Below are positions 1-10,312 of a DNA stretch of 33,462 nucleotides, piece after piece (position 1 is the first letter of the stretch; every line of letters begins with the position of its first letter). The stretch is taken from the NCBI GenBank assembly GCA_000969725.1, contig JXSR01S062990.1; one strand, given 5' to 3'. A program made the translations under genes and the position numbers. The DNA comes from Ophiothrix spiculata. Taxonomy: Eukaryota > Echinodermata > Ophiuroidea > Amphilepidida > Ophiotrichidae. Below the pieces are notes generated by a model, which ran no database searches, was not told the origin of the DNA, and was given only the letters and a program-made list of their open reading frames with translations.

Positions 1-848
1 GTTTTTATTTTAACTGACTATGATTACCCTGGGTTGACTAATGAACTTCATTTACAACCTGAGGTTGTCAATTATGCAAGTAAAGGTCACCAAGGGAGAA
101 CATTGTACAACCTGCTATAAAGCAACCGAGTACATTATGATTTACCTGCTTTACACTATTAGTAATAGTATGTTCAACGTATAGGATCCTAAGTGGAAGA
201 CAACCCTGGATTAGGCAACCCGGGGTTACCTAACCCTGGGTTGACTTTCATGTGGGTATTTCCACCGCTGCATATATATATATATATATACACTCACAAG
301 TCCTGAAATTGAATGCTTCACCATTAATTAGCATTTGAAGCAAGGGAAAAAACTGTGGTAAATATCAGATTTATCACACTGAAATAGAATAAACCAACCC
401 AGGACATCTTATTTCACAATTCTTTTCCAAAATGTTACCAAAGTAAATTTTATAGTTGGTTTTCCAGAAAATTTGAGGTATAAAGTATGTGTGTGTTTTT
501 TGTAGAAGGTGAAAATTTGATTCTGCCAAGTTATATGTGGACACACCGCTACCTGGGGATATCTGCATGTTCTCACTACCCATATATGAGATCAAAAATG
601 CCATATAAAATGCAATTAAAAGCATGTCCCCGATTGAAGGTGTATTGGAAAATCCACGGATGATAGGGGTGAGATCATTCGTATTTTGCATATCCCCAGT
701 TCGCTGGTGTGTAACCACACTCAAATGTTGTATAGGTGTACGGATATCCCTGGTTCACACGTTTTACAAGTAGGGGTGTGTGGGGATGTGTTTTTTTTAA
801 CCCTGGGATCACAATTAGACACACTGGGCAAAAACTAATATCCCCATT
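1..848. other. Intronic or flanking sequence, no gene seen
   Basis: This stretch lies 3' of the last visible exon of the minus-strand ABC transporter gene, so it is probably intron. The motif ACCCTGGGTTGACT occurs twice in direct orientation, at 26-39 and 233-246, and looser CCCTGG-type motifs recur up to about 820. A TA dinucleotide run lies at about 272-290. The minus-strand open frame at 374-724 resembles no family I know and does not match the next ABCB segment, so I do not call it. Confidence 0.6.
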
Positions 849-1075
849 GGCCCGTATTCACAAAAGGGAATACCTTTATTCGTGGAAGAACTTTTTATTT
901 ATTTCATTCATTACGTCATTTGGTATTCAGAAATGAAACATAAAGTTATTCAACAGACTAGTTTTTTCCAGGCTTTATAAAATCCAATTTCGTTCAGGAC
1001 TGTGAACTATCTCTAGTCCAAATTCCAAATCCAGGAATTAAGTTATTCCTGGAATTACTTTTGTGAATACGGGCC
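849..1075. mobile_element. Short inverted-repeat element (MITE), GGCCCG ends
   Basis: Terminal inverted repeats begin GGCCCGTATTCACAAAAG on the left and read back the same, with one or two changes, from the right edge. The element is about 227 bp and has no coding capacity. An inner inverted pair (GGAATACCTTTATT against AATTCCAGGAATAA) extends the hairpin. No target duplication is obvious. Confidence 0.7.
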
Positions 1076-1194
1076 AAAGTGATTATTATGTAAAATATCA
1101 TGATCAATTATTGAAATGTATACTTTAATGTAATTTCTATGTATTTTTGGGGGTACATAGCAATTAAAACATAAACTCATCAGGCATGCAGAAA

Positions 1195-1377
1195 CCCAAG
1201 AAGGAGAATTTGAACAGGGGGACCAACAGCTTTACGTGACTTCTGAACCATGGAGCAATTATGGTAAAGACCCAAGGAAACAAGGAGACATGGTCCGACC
1301 GGCAGTGCCACCACCGGGGCTCGAACCCACAACCTCTGTATTAGGAGTCCCGTGCTCTAACCGCTCAGCCACGCTCC
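1195..1377 (-). mobile_element. tRNA-derived SINE
   Basis: Read on the minus strand from 1377, the sequence starts as a tRNA-like head with an A-box (TGGCTGAGCGG) and a B-box (GGTTCGAGCCC), both RNA polymerase III promoter elements. It continues past the tRNA part into an unrelated body that contains TCTCCTTGTTTCCTTGGG. The body recurs without the head at 17874-17946. Head plus body means a SINE rather than a functional tRNA gene. The 3' boundary near 1195 is approximate. Confidence 0.75.
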
Positions 1378-1493
1378 TTTTATATAACCTGATAACAATC
1401 ATGATTGGTTGACACCAGCCTCAAATTTATTGCCGAGGTGTCAAAAATACCAAGGTGGCTAATTTACTTTGTTAATCTTAAGATCATAATTAC

Positions 1494-1598
1494 CTGTAAA
1501 ATGTTGGAGATAAAAGCAACAACAGCAATGGCTGAAAATAACCCTGCAAATATCTTGATTCTTGCTGTGATTTCTTCCTCGTCATCCAAACCAAATGT
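1494..1598 (-). CDS. ABCB1: ABCB exon: TM8 of second membrane domain
   Basis: This 105-bp exon encodes 35 residues (420-454 of the visible fragment), beginning TFGLDDEEE and ending FISNILQ. The acidic stretch is the short extracellular loop between TM7 and TM8, and the hydrophobic IFAGLFSAIAVVAFISNIL is TM8. The acceptor is a T-rich tract followed by CAG at 1599-1601, and the donor is CAG|GTAATT. Both ends are phase 0. It follows the exon at 9228-9386 after a 7.6-kb intron. In human ABCB1 the matching part reads IDDPETKRQ followed by TM8, so the spacing fits. The next exon of TMD2 is not found in positions 1-1493. Confidence 0.93.
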
Positions 1599-1689
1599 CT
1601 GAAAAAATAATAATAATAAAATACATAAAATATAGATGCCATTTCTAAAATTAATAGCAGGTAAATTTATCATTATTAAGCTAATGGCT

Positions 1690-2075
1690 CATTCCACGGA
1701 AAATGAAACTTTTTTTTATTTCAAGCAAAAAATTAGCTTCTTTATTCGACCACATAAGCAGGGATTACAGTCATGCCTTTGTCACTAGGTACCCGAGAAG
1801 TATTTCCTAATCAGAAATTGTAAAGTTTTTCTATCCATGCATGAATAAGGACATGTTTTTATTCAAAAATGTCACAAACGTTACCAAAATGTTATACCAA
1901 AAATGTCACAAACATTACCAAACCAAACAATGCATTAAAAGAAATCCTGATGCAAAAATTTATATTTATCAAATACCGAATTTTTACTTTGAAGTCATTT
2001 GGAGCAAAACATATTTCAGTGCGATGTCACAAACGTTACTGAATGTTAGTTGAGCTTTACGTAACTTTGGAAATG
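1690..2075. repeat. Dispersed repeat, copy 1 (inverted partner at 24695-25240)
   Basis: This block matches the reverse complement of 24695-25240. Shared parts include TGTCACAAACGTTAC, the stretch with CATTTGGAGCAAAA, and the stretch with ACCACATAAGCAG. Inside each copy the motif GTCACAAACGTTACC recurs two or three times. The element is non-coding. Its boundaries are approximate and no target duplication was identified. Confidence 0.6.
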
Positions 2076-2529
2076 CCCCATTGTTAGTTACTTTTAGTGG
2101 GTAAACTTTGAGACATTTTGAATTGGTCAGAGACCTGTTTAACGGTGTGATTTATGTGATATCAACATCACCTCTTTTGTTAGATAGACAAACACAAAAT
2201 CAATGCATGCTGAAAAATTCAGACTCTGCTTATCCGTTTTTAATTTATGAGCTTTAAAAACTAATTGACTACTTGTAATTGGCTACTTGTACTGTTTGTA
2301 ATTACTGCGGGGACACTGACAGGGGCCCTGACAGTAATTAGAAAATATAAATTCTCATTTTTTTCTAGAACCTTTTTGGATTTGCAACTTATATCAGTCA
2401 ATGATGATTAGCTTAAAATCTGAATTTTGGTAGAGATAACACTGGGGATGAAATGTGGATCATGAATTATTCCTTTAATCTACCACTATAGTGTGGCTCT
2501 GGTCTCCCTGGCCAATGATCTACCTTACT

Positions 2530-2925
2530 TATACTCTATAAACCTTGAAGTATGCAAGTTGCAACAAGCAATCAGACTCTGTTACGAGATCCATAGCATA
2601 TCCCTTGTATTCTACAACATTGTGAACTGGTGATTTTGTGTTGTGTAAGAGACTGGTAATGACTCATTAGGATTGATAATAAGACCAAAAAGACTGCGTA
2701 TGAATATTTGTACATGAATCGTTCATGATTTTGGTATTATTTTGGGCTAATTTTTAGTGCTACCACATTGGCGGACATTAATTATACGTTTATTTAAATA
2801 TTCAGAAAGATTTGGTACTTTGATATGATTCGTGAAATATGGACTATTTACTACCCTGTATGGTCATATTGGTTTTTGTGTGTTAATCGGCTGCTTGTTG
2901 CATACTTCAAGGTTTATAGAGTATA
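2530..2925. mobile_element. MITE with TACTCTATAAACC ends, copy 1
   Basis: Inverted terminal repeats of about 35 bp start TACTCTATAAACCTTGAA and contain GCAACAAGCA. The element is about 396 bp, non-coding and flanked by TA on both sides, which fits a Tc1/mariner-type target duplication. A full second copy in the opposite orientation lies at 22545-22938, with matching interior sequence throughout. Confidence 0.82.
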
Positions 2926-2945
2926 GGGGATGAGTTGTGAGGGCA

Positions 2946-2958
2946 GGGGGGGGGGGGG
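2946..2958 (+). repeat. Homopolymer run of 13 G
   Basis: A run of 13 G lies just beyond the right end of the MITE at 2530-2925. No inverted C-run partner was found near it, unlike the G-run-ended elements further right. Confidence 0.9.
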
Positions 2959-4168
2959 AATGAATATAGCTATACAGGGATGTGTCAATTGCTCCAATGG
3001 GTTACTTTGTCACATAAAACCCAAACATAATTCTTTCCGATAAAATACAATACAAAATAAAACAAAATTTATAAAGTGCACACATTTAAGGAAATGTTCA
3101 GAGGTACTAAAGGCACACAATTTATTGATATTATTGTTGAAACAGATAGGCTTTCAAGAGTTTATTGAAAGTACTATAGTACTGGTATATGAGTGAGTGT
3201 GAGTAGTCTATTGTTTGTTTACCTTGGTTGGTCCGTGACGGACACATGCCATTAGATCCATGATGCACTCATGGTCTCTTCCAAGCTCATACAAAAGTAC
3301 CAACCTGGATAGCCAGAAATGGCTAATCTATGCATGCTGGCCAAGCATCTTTGAAAAGATGCCGAAAATAGAAAAGATAGCAAGAAAAAGAGAAAGAGAA
3401 ACACAATTGTACAATTTACTCTTAGCCTTTACTTTGTGAAAAAAGAAATCAGGAATTCTAATCTCATGCCCCGATGCAAAGGCTATACCGTATTTTGGAG
3501 TGTATGCGGAAAAAGATCTGTCACCAAATGCTGTGCAAACAGTTCTAGGATCAACGAGTAATGTTGAGGAACTTGATCTTAATTGTCTACAGCCAACATT
3601 GACTCAGGGCATGTCCCTTGATGAAACAGGAGCTTTGTCAAGTCCATTCTCTGTTTGATGGGCAACCAATTGAGTTTTTTGAGTTGTGATGATATAGAGT
3701 CAGAATTCTTCTCTTAGGCTCCCAACTTTTAATTAAGAAAAAGAAAAACTAAAAATAAACAGTTTTTAGTAAAATTATTGAAAAAAATGCAAATATCCTT
3801 AGAAACAGGTAGTGACCGATGGCAGCACATCACCTTCAATTTATAATTCAAGCATCCTTATCGCAAATATTATAGGCAATTAGGATCCCAATTAAAAAAA
3901 CTAATAACATCTATCCCAGATAGGCCTTCCGATAATATAATTTATTTTGAAATTGGTTGAGCTCATCAAACTAAAGTGGTGTTGCTCAGTAATTCATTCA
4001 CTTTAGGTTTAGGACTATGAATTTTTATTTAACAAAATGCTACACATTCTGTTCATCCATTTTAGAATTTTTTAAAGAAATTATCTACAAGAGAAGAGAT
4101 GAGGTTTGTATACTTGTACAAAACATTTTAAAATGCCTTCTCTTCCCCTAAAATATTGCATTGAAACA
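2959..4168. other. Intron sequence, mostly featureless
   Basis: This is part of the 7.6-kb intron between the TM7 and TM8 exons. Apart from the open frame at 3440-3658 described separately and a purine-rich AG stretch near 3360-3400, I see no motif, repeat or exon signal that I can support. Confidence 0.5.
3440..3658 (+). pseudogene. Unassigned open frame, possible coding remnant
   Basis: A plus-strand frame runs without a stop from just after TGA at 3437-3439 to TGA at 3656-3658, giving 72 codons. From 3473 the composition looks protein-like: DAKAIPYFGVYAEKDLSP, then a stretch with VEELDLNCLQP, then an end with LSSPFSV. No ATG opens the frame upstream. I do not recognise a family. It could be the tail of a retrotransposed gene or of a transposon ORF, or an open stretch by chance. 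Confidence 0.3.
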
Positions 4169-5000
4169 TACAGAAAATCCTAGAAAAAAGGAAACCCAAG
4201 CTTTGTGCCCTCCATTCTTGGAAACGGTTGAATGATTTGCAATACTGTTTTGCTAGATTAATGCACCAGAAGTCCTCTTTCCAACAATACCAAATATTCC
4301 TGTATTTTGTTAACCTAATTGTTGAGTAATTACAACCAATTTTATGAATTGTGCCTTTTATCCTTTGTACCACTTTTTGGTAGAGTTAACTTCTTGCTCA
4401 TGACGTGCTTGAAGCCGGGATGTAATAAGGACTCCTTTAGGACTCGTTTTGGGATAACTGAATATTGGATTGTTCCTAGATTTAGATTACTGAACTTGGA
4501 GAGTGTGACTGAACACAGGAAAGTTTTTTAAAAGGAGATTTCATGATTAATTTGTTTCCTATTTGAGCTATGGAAAATCTAATCCCAAATTGAATTTCAA
4601 ACCTTTCATCAGCTTGATATCGCATTTTTGTTGGTGTGTGCTTTATTTAAACCAGCTAATAGCATTACAAGATGCAGGTCACCGTTTTCTTTGTTACTGA
4701 ATGAATGAGAACAGGAACGTAGCCTTCATGAAGTTGCCGTTTATTATCGAAGAGTGATTTCCTGTAAGGCTACCTTAACAGCAAAAATCTTCAAATGGCA
4801 CCAAGAGACACCAAGAAGGTAACTCTACCAAAAAGTGGTACAAAGGCATAAAATGCACAATTTATAAAATTGGTCATAATTACTCAACACTTGAGGTTAC
4901 CAACGTAGGAATATTTGGTATTGTTGGAAAGAGGACTTTCTGGTACATTAAGAACGGAGGGCGCAAATCTCGGTTTCCTTTTTTCTAGGACACCCTGTAT
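4169..5000. mobile_element. Long inverted-repeat (foldback) element of 0.83 kb
   Basis: The left arm (about 4169-4395) and the right arm (about 4813-5000) are reverse complements over roughly 190 bp, apart from a block of about 50 bp extra in the left arm. Shared stretches include TCCTAGAAAAAAGGAAACC, CCAACAATACCAAATATTCC and CACTTTTTGGTAGAGTTA. The right tip reads TACAGGGTGTCC outward, a tip common on non-autonomous DNA transposons; the left tip has decayed to TACAGAAAATCC. The middle of about 415 bp encodes nothing I recognise. Confidence 0.78.
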
Positions 5001-6420
5001 ATGATGTATGATGGACTATATAAACTGATAATTATTTTTTTTAAAGATAGTAAGGCATCTATTAATTATGTAAATGAGGTACTTAATTAGAATTGGCATT
5101 TTTCAGCAAAACTCCTCAGCAATGGGGTTCAAACTGTAATTTGTCAACTCTTTCATTTCTGCCAAAAATATCCTAAAATGGATAAGGGAATCAGACCTTG
5201 AGCAGCATATTCCTGTATATTCACAATTGAATACTCTCCAAACCCTCTAATTTATGGCCTAACAATTATCCACCAAAACCATTAATTTTATTCATATTGA
5301 ATGAGAAAAAACAGGGGCTATACTGAATTGAATAAATAGAAAAATGTCTCATCATGTTTGTGAAATACACAATTTGTCAATCATTAACTGATAAAAATTG
5401 ATTAGGTTCAGGTATGGACATGCCACTGGGGAGTTTAAAGTACATTCAATACCAAATCATCAAATTTGCACAAAAATCACAATTTTCCTTGAAAATTTGC
5501 ACTATCCTACACAATTTTTAAAAAAAAGTTTTTCTGACAAAATGTCCAAAGTGGAGCCAATTTAAGTTTAAAATTTTGAAAAAAAACACCCCTCAATGAG
5601 ATACAGGCCGCTCTATTTAATTAGTATATCATCCTTCATTGTCCACACCACTAAACCATTACATACATTTAGCCCGTATCCTAAAAGCTCCAATTACGTA
5701 ACTCACCAAGTTACTGGATTACGCACATCCTCTGACAACAGTTATGTGATACTTTTGTGTGGTGATCAATTTCATGATTTATAGTTCAAAAAACCAGAAA
5801 AGCGTGATCCAGTTGTCTGCTCGATAATCGGATTACACGTAACACTTCGATACTGAATTATTGATGCATGAGAAAGCACATAGGATTTACACATGAATAG
5901 CTATTTTGTCACTTCGTGTTACACCTGATAAAATTTTAATAGATCTGAGATTTGGGGGATTCCAGACCGATATCGGGTATTTCGGGTGTGATTCATATAG
6001 GCGACATCTGAGCGTCATGCAGACTGGGTGTAGCAGATGCTGGCAGATCCAGGGAGCTTGACTCTCTGCCTAAAAAATGACCCCTTTTTCAGTTTATAGT
6101 AAGAAAATTTTTTTTGAGAAAGGCTTTTACGACGGGAATTCATTACAATTGGTAGATTTTAACGGGTTCGCCGTCGGACAAGTTTTGAACTGTATAGTAA
6201 GAAAGATGTTAAAATTGGTTAAAATTGGTTTGTTTTAATTTTCAGGTATTTTAGAGAATTCGTATTAAGGAGCCTGAATCAATTTTCCACAGCCTTGGGC
6301 AAGTGCAAAAACATGCATATTTTCGAAGACCAGCTTGAACTATCAGTGAGCGGTCATCATTAATTTTTTTTTCATATTTGTTGACAAGCTAATGTCTTCA
6401 TCTTTCAAATAAGACCAAGT
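5001..6420. other. Intron sequence, nothing recognised
   Basis: This AT-rich sequence lies within the 7.6-kb intron. I see no exon-like frame, no clear inverted repeat and no tandem repeat that I can support. A short doubled GTTAAAATTG occurs at about 6206-6230. Confidence 0.5.
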
Positions 6421-7093
6421 TTCAGTTTGGGAAAGGTTGTAATTCCCAAATGTTAAGGAATTCCTTCACGGTTCAATTTCCATAAAAGAATTCCTTAACT
6501 GTACAGTAAAGGAATTCATTCACGCTAACTTAAATCAATTTTGGAGCAACCTATGAAAATCAGAGAACATTTTAAAGCATTTTCATATTGAATGGGACCT
6601 ATTCTAAACATTTAGCTATGAAATTTTGAATTCTATCAGCCCAAAAATAGAAAAATTTTAGCAGACAGAATTCAAAATTTAATAGCTAAATTTTTGGAAT
6701 AGGTTCCATTAAACATGAAAAAGCCATTTTTTTTTGGAAATTGAACCGTGAATGAATCCTTTATGTAACGGAATGACAACCTATCCCGAACTGGTTTGAA
6801 ATAACCAGTGACTTTATAAGCGAGAAAATTACCTTCCATGCAATAATTTCTACAGCATGAATTCTATCTGCCAAAAAATAGAAACATTTTGGCAGACAGA
6901 ATTCAAAATTTCATAGCTAAATTTTTAGAATAGGTTCCATTAAATATGAAAAAGCCTTTTTTTCTCGGAAATTGAACCGTGAATGAATCCTTTACGTAAA
7001 GGAATTACATTCTTTCCAAAACTGGCTTGAAATATCCAGTGACTTTATAAGCGAGAAAATTGTCTTCCATGCAATAATTTCTACAGCAATACA
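6421..7093. repeat. Imperfect palindrome plus a 229-bp tandem duplication
   Basis: An outer arm at 6421-6480, with AAGGAATTCCTTCACGG, pairs with 6735-6793. An inner arm, with TAGCTATGAAATTTTGAATTC, pairs with its inverse ending near 6714. The right half is then repeated in direct orientation with a period of about 229 bp (about 6631-6855 and 6859-7093); both copies share GTGACTTTATAAGCGAGAAA. This is probably a foldback transposon with a partial tandem duplication. No coding sequence was seen. Confidence 0.7.
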
Positions 7094-7210
7094 ATTGGCA
7101 GCAAGAAATAAACACTATTAAATTATTTGAATTTAGGATCAGTCTTAGCCAAGGTTGGCAAAAAAAAAGGATTTTCATTTCAGAGGTTTGTAGGAACTAT
7201 ACCCTTCCCT

Positions 7211-9227
7211 TGCAATAAGCAATGGTTAGAGCGCCTACCTCTATAACCCGACTAAATACTACAGCGAATGTTGGCGATACAGCATCTACCAATGCAGAGC
7301 TGATGCATTTGATTACTAAGTGACATCATTAGCGTTAGTTCATGACCCAAAATTTGTTGAAATAAGCAATGGTTAATGCGCCTACCTCTATAACCCTACT
7401 AAATACTACAGCGAATGTTAGCAATAGCATCTGCCAATGCAGAGCTGATGCATTCGATTACGAAATAAAACCATTCGCGAGAGTTCATGACCAAAAATTC
7501 GTTGAAATAAGCAATGGTTAGAGCGCCTACCTCTATAACCCAACTAAATACTTCAGCGAATGTTAGCGATACCATCGGCCAATGCAGAGCTGATATATTT
7601 GATTATGAAGTAACACTGGTTATGAAGTAACACCATTCGCAAGAGTTCATGAACCCAAATCCGTTGCAATAAGCTATGGTTAGAGCGCCTACCTCTATGA
7701 CCTGACTAAATACTACAGCGAATGTTAGCGATAGCATCTGCCAATGCAGAGCTGATGCATTTGATTACGAAGTAACACAATTCGCGAGAGATCATGACCA
7801 AAAATTCGTTGAAATAAGCAATGGTTAATGCGCCTACCTCTATGACCCGACTAAATACTACAGCGAATGTTAGCGATAGCATCTGCCAATGCAGAGCTGA
7901 TGCACTTGATTATGAAGTAACACCATTCGCGTTAGTTCATGACCCAAAATTCGTTGCAATAAGCAATGGTTAGAGGGCCTACCTCTATTACCTGACTAAA
8001 TACTACAGCGAATGTTAGCGATAGCATCTGCCAATGCAGAACTGATGCACTTGATTATGAAGTAACACCATTCGCGAAAGTTCATGACCCAAAATTTGTT
8101 GCAATAAGCAATGGTTAGAGGGCCTACCTCTATGACCTGACTAAATACTACAGCGAATGTTGGCAATAGCATCTGCCAATGCAGAGCTGATGCATTTGAT
8201 TATGAAGTAACACTGGTTATGAAGTAAAGCCATTCGCAAGAGTTTGTGACCAAAAATTTGTTGAAATAAGCAATGGTTAGAGCGCCTACCTCTATGACCC
8301 GACTAAATACTACAGCGAATGCTGGCGATAGCATCTGCCAATGCAGAGCTGATGCATTTGATTATAGGCTAAAAATAAAAAATACTTGTGTTGCCCTCCG
8401 CGGCCTGGTCAAAATTTTGAAAATCTGGGATCTCTCTCTTTTTTTTTTAATCATGCTTTTTATGATTTTGTCTGTTTATGAAATAATTCACCTGTGTGTA
8501 TTTGATAAAACATGTGTAAAAGTTGTTGTATGCCAGAAATCCAAACAAGAAGCTCCCTTCGATCTGAACTTTTTTACAACAAAATTTTCACATTCTCTGC
8601 GAATTATATTTTCATCAACACAGACCCGTATGCATGGTAGATTGTCATGTATCAATGTTCATATCCACAAAATCATTTCATAGTTCTTAAAAATATCAAT
8701 GTCAGAAATTTTCATTTTGTAGAATTTAAAATCTTATTTGGTCAAAAATAATACCCAAAAGCTTCAAAAAGCTTTAAAATATTACAATTTTTCATTATTA
8801 GTTTCATCATAAAATTCATTCTATATTCTGAAAACACAATATTGCGAAACCGGAAGTAGAAGAACAGAACAAAATAGCTGCATTATGTTGATTGATCTCT
8901 TGAAAGAATCTTTGAACGTTTTAAAAGAAAAAAAACCTGACGGCATATTCATGTAGAAAATACGTAAATGTGCTATATTTAATTATATAGATTCTTTTCC
9001 CAAATGGTTCCCAGTCAAATTTATTAGTTCATGGAAATTCATTAAAAAAAAAAAAAAAAAAAAAAAGGCCGGCCTGCCGGGTGTCCAAATTTTTCTCTTG
9101 GGAGGACAACACAACTATTTTTTATTTTTGGCCTTATGAAGTAACACTGGTTATGAAGTAACACCATTCGCGAGAGTTCATGATGCAAAATTCGTTATAA
9201 TAAGCAATGGTTAATGCATGCCCCTAC
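7211..9227 (-). repeat. Tandem array of eight decayed copies of the TM7-exon 3' end
   Basis: Eight units of about 145 bp start near 7213, 7361, 7505, 7668, 7813, 7958, 8103 and 8265. Two are about 162 bp because of an internal 17-bp duplication. On the minus strand each unit repeats the last 115 bp or so of the exon at 9228-9386, its donor (GAG|GTAGGC) and about 30 bp of the following intron. The true exon is the upstream end of the series. Units 2-8 lack 2 nt in the segment matching GCTATATCGCCAGC, which breaks the exon frame. Unit 1 (7213-7325) keeps that frame through CISSALVDAVSP but has a stop just upstream. The unit next to the real exon is split by the insertion at 8366-9134. These are exon relics, not usable alternative exons. 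Confidence 0.88.
8366..9134. mobile_element. Non-autonomous DNA transposon inside the exon-copy array
   Basis: The left end AGGCTAAAAATAAAAAATA matches the inverted right end AGGCCAAAAATAAAAAATA, and the repeats extend to GTCCTCC (about 34 bp). The flanks carry TAT on both sides, and sister array units show the intact GATTATGAAG site. A 3-bp target duplication and GGC-type ends fit PIF/Harbinger. An A-run of about 23 lies near the right end. The plus-strand open frame at 8273-8683 crosses the left boundary and is not credible as a gene. Confidence 0.8.
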
Positions 9228-9386
9228 CTCTATAACCCGACTAAATACTACAGCAAATGCTGGCGATATAGCACCTGCAAAAGCAGAACTGATGCACCCG
9301 ATAATGAGGTAAAACCATTCAGGAGAGTTGAGCTTCATAATACGAGAAAAACTGAAATGTTTAAGGATGTCTTCTTCTTCAACAAC
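9228..9386 (-). CDS. ABCB1: ABCB exon: linker end and TM7
   Basis: This 159-bp exon encodes 53 residues (367-419), phase 0 at both ends. It starts VVEEEDILKHFSFSRIMKLN. In ABCB proteins this SFxRIMKLN elbow marks the start of the second transmembrane domain. It continues through TM7 (FYLIIGCISSAFAGAISP) and ends AVVFSRVIE. The acceptor is a CT-rich tract with TTTGCAG at 9387-9393, and the donor is GAG|GTAGGG. The human counterpart has RIMKLNLTEW and PAFAIIFSKIIG at the same spacing. Its 3' two-thirds seeded the array at 7211-9227. Confidence 0.95.
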
Positions 9387-9405
9387 CTGCAAACAAAAGA
9401 GAGAA

Positions 9406-9500
9406 AATGAATTTTGATAATGGCTATTTAAAAACTCAAAATTCTAATTAAATGAATTTTGATAATGACTATATATAATTGAAAACTCAAAATTTTAATT
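9406..9500. repeat. Direct duplication of about 45 bp next to the exon acceptor
   Basis: Two diverged copies each contain ATGAATTTTGATAATG and AACTCAAAATT, at 9406-9449 and 9451-9500. They lie within about 115 nt upstream of the TM7-exon acceptor in the sense of transcription, where a branch point would be expected. Confidence 0.7.
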
Positions 9501-9649
9501 GAATCCACAGAGAGATGTTAGGGTTATATGGGAGGCTATAGAGCCTTGCATTTCTGTATAAATATCTTGGAAAGTGCATCGGGAAAATGGTGGTTCAGAT
9601 CTGTTCACCTCTAGCTGCTGAGAGTGTGCATAAACATCCCAATAAAATA

Positions 9650-10312
9650 CACTCCCATTGAAAGTATTTCCGCACAAAAACTTTATTCAGCCATATCTCA
9701 AAAGGCGTTTATCTGATTTTCATCATTTTTTGATAGAGTCTATATTGTATAATTATTGAACTAACTAATCCAGTATTGCATTCATTGCATTTGAAAAATA
9801 TGGTGTGTAATGCACATTACTACTTTTGTCTGCACATAAAAAAATTGAGTTTATAATCTGCGCATTTGTTTTAAAACTTACAACCTGAAAATATTCTATT
9901 CGGTTACAAGGTAATAATGAGGTTATGAAAAATTGATTAGCTATATAGTAATGAGATTTGTACTTGTTGTGTATTTGTATACGACCCATTAAATCAACCA
10001 TTTCTGTGCAATGGAAGTTAAATATTAAAACAAACATTGATATATTCATATTTGAATAGATAAGTTACCTATACTATTGTTGTTGGATTTAATTCATGAA
10101 CGCGTACTCAGAGCCTTGTGTGTACACGCGAACTAAGAAACCTTGAAAATATACGCTTGCGTCAGGGACCACTGAGTACTTGCTATAAACACGCGTTCAC
10201 AAATTAAATCCAACAACTATAGTATGAATCTTTGATAATTTTAGATAGTTTATTATACAAAATGAGGTTTTGAACGTATTTAATTATGCGGAAATACTTT
10301 TGAGCGGGAGTG
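9650..10312. mobile_element. Tc1/mariner-type non-autonomous element, TA target site
   Basis: Inverted ends are CACTCCCATTGAAAGTATTT on the left and, read inward from the right, CACTCCCGCTCAAAAGTATT; both continue TCCGCA. TA flanks both sides (9648-9649 and 10313-10314). Removing the element and one TA restores a unit of the linker-exon series (AATAAAA-TA-GCATACAAA). The element is 663 bp. It carries a nested palindrome at 10070-10225 and encodes no transposase. Confidence 0.85.
10070..10225. mobile_element. Small palindromic element nested in the Tc1-like element
   Basis: Arms of about 35 bp, starting ATACTATTGTTGTTGGATTT and containing GAACGCGT, are inverted at 10200-10225. The interior has a second, weaker inverted pair around GTACTCAG and CTGAGTAC. 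It lies wholly within 9650-10312, so it is a later insertion or part of that element's interior. Confidence 0.7.

Noticed and set aside
374-724. Minus-strand open frame of 116 codons as a gene or further ABCB exon
   Set aside because: It does not resemble TMD2 after TM8, has no family motif, and its ends are not splice-like.
1302-1377. Functional tRNA gene on the minus strand
   Set aside because: A- and B-boxes are present, but the sequence continues into a SINE body found elsewhere and arm pairing is imperfect.
4128-4531. Two overlapping open frames on opposite strands
   Set aside because: They mostly lie within the left arm of a foldback element; open reading follows from the repeat composition.
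7211-8365. Mutually exclusive alternative exons for TM7
   Set aside because: The copies lack acceptors and the first third of the exon, and units 2-8 are frameshifted. They cannot replace the real exon.
7211-8365. CRISPR array
   Set aside because: Units are directly adjacent, about 145 bp, diverged and homologous to a coding exon, with no spacers, in animal DNA.
8273-8683. Plus-strand open frame of 136 codons
   Set aside because: It runs from a decayed exon copy (antisense) into a transposon; the boundary at 8366 splits it.
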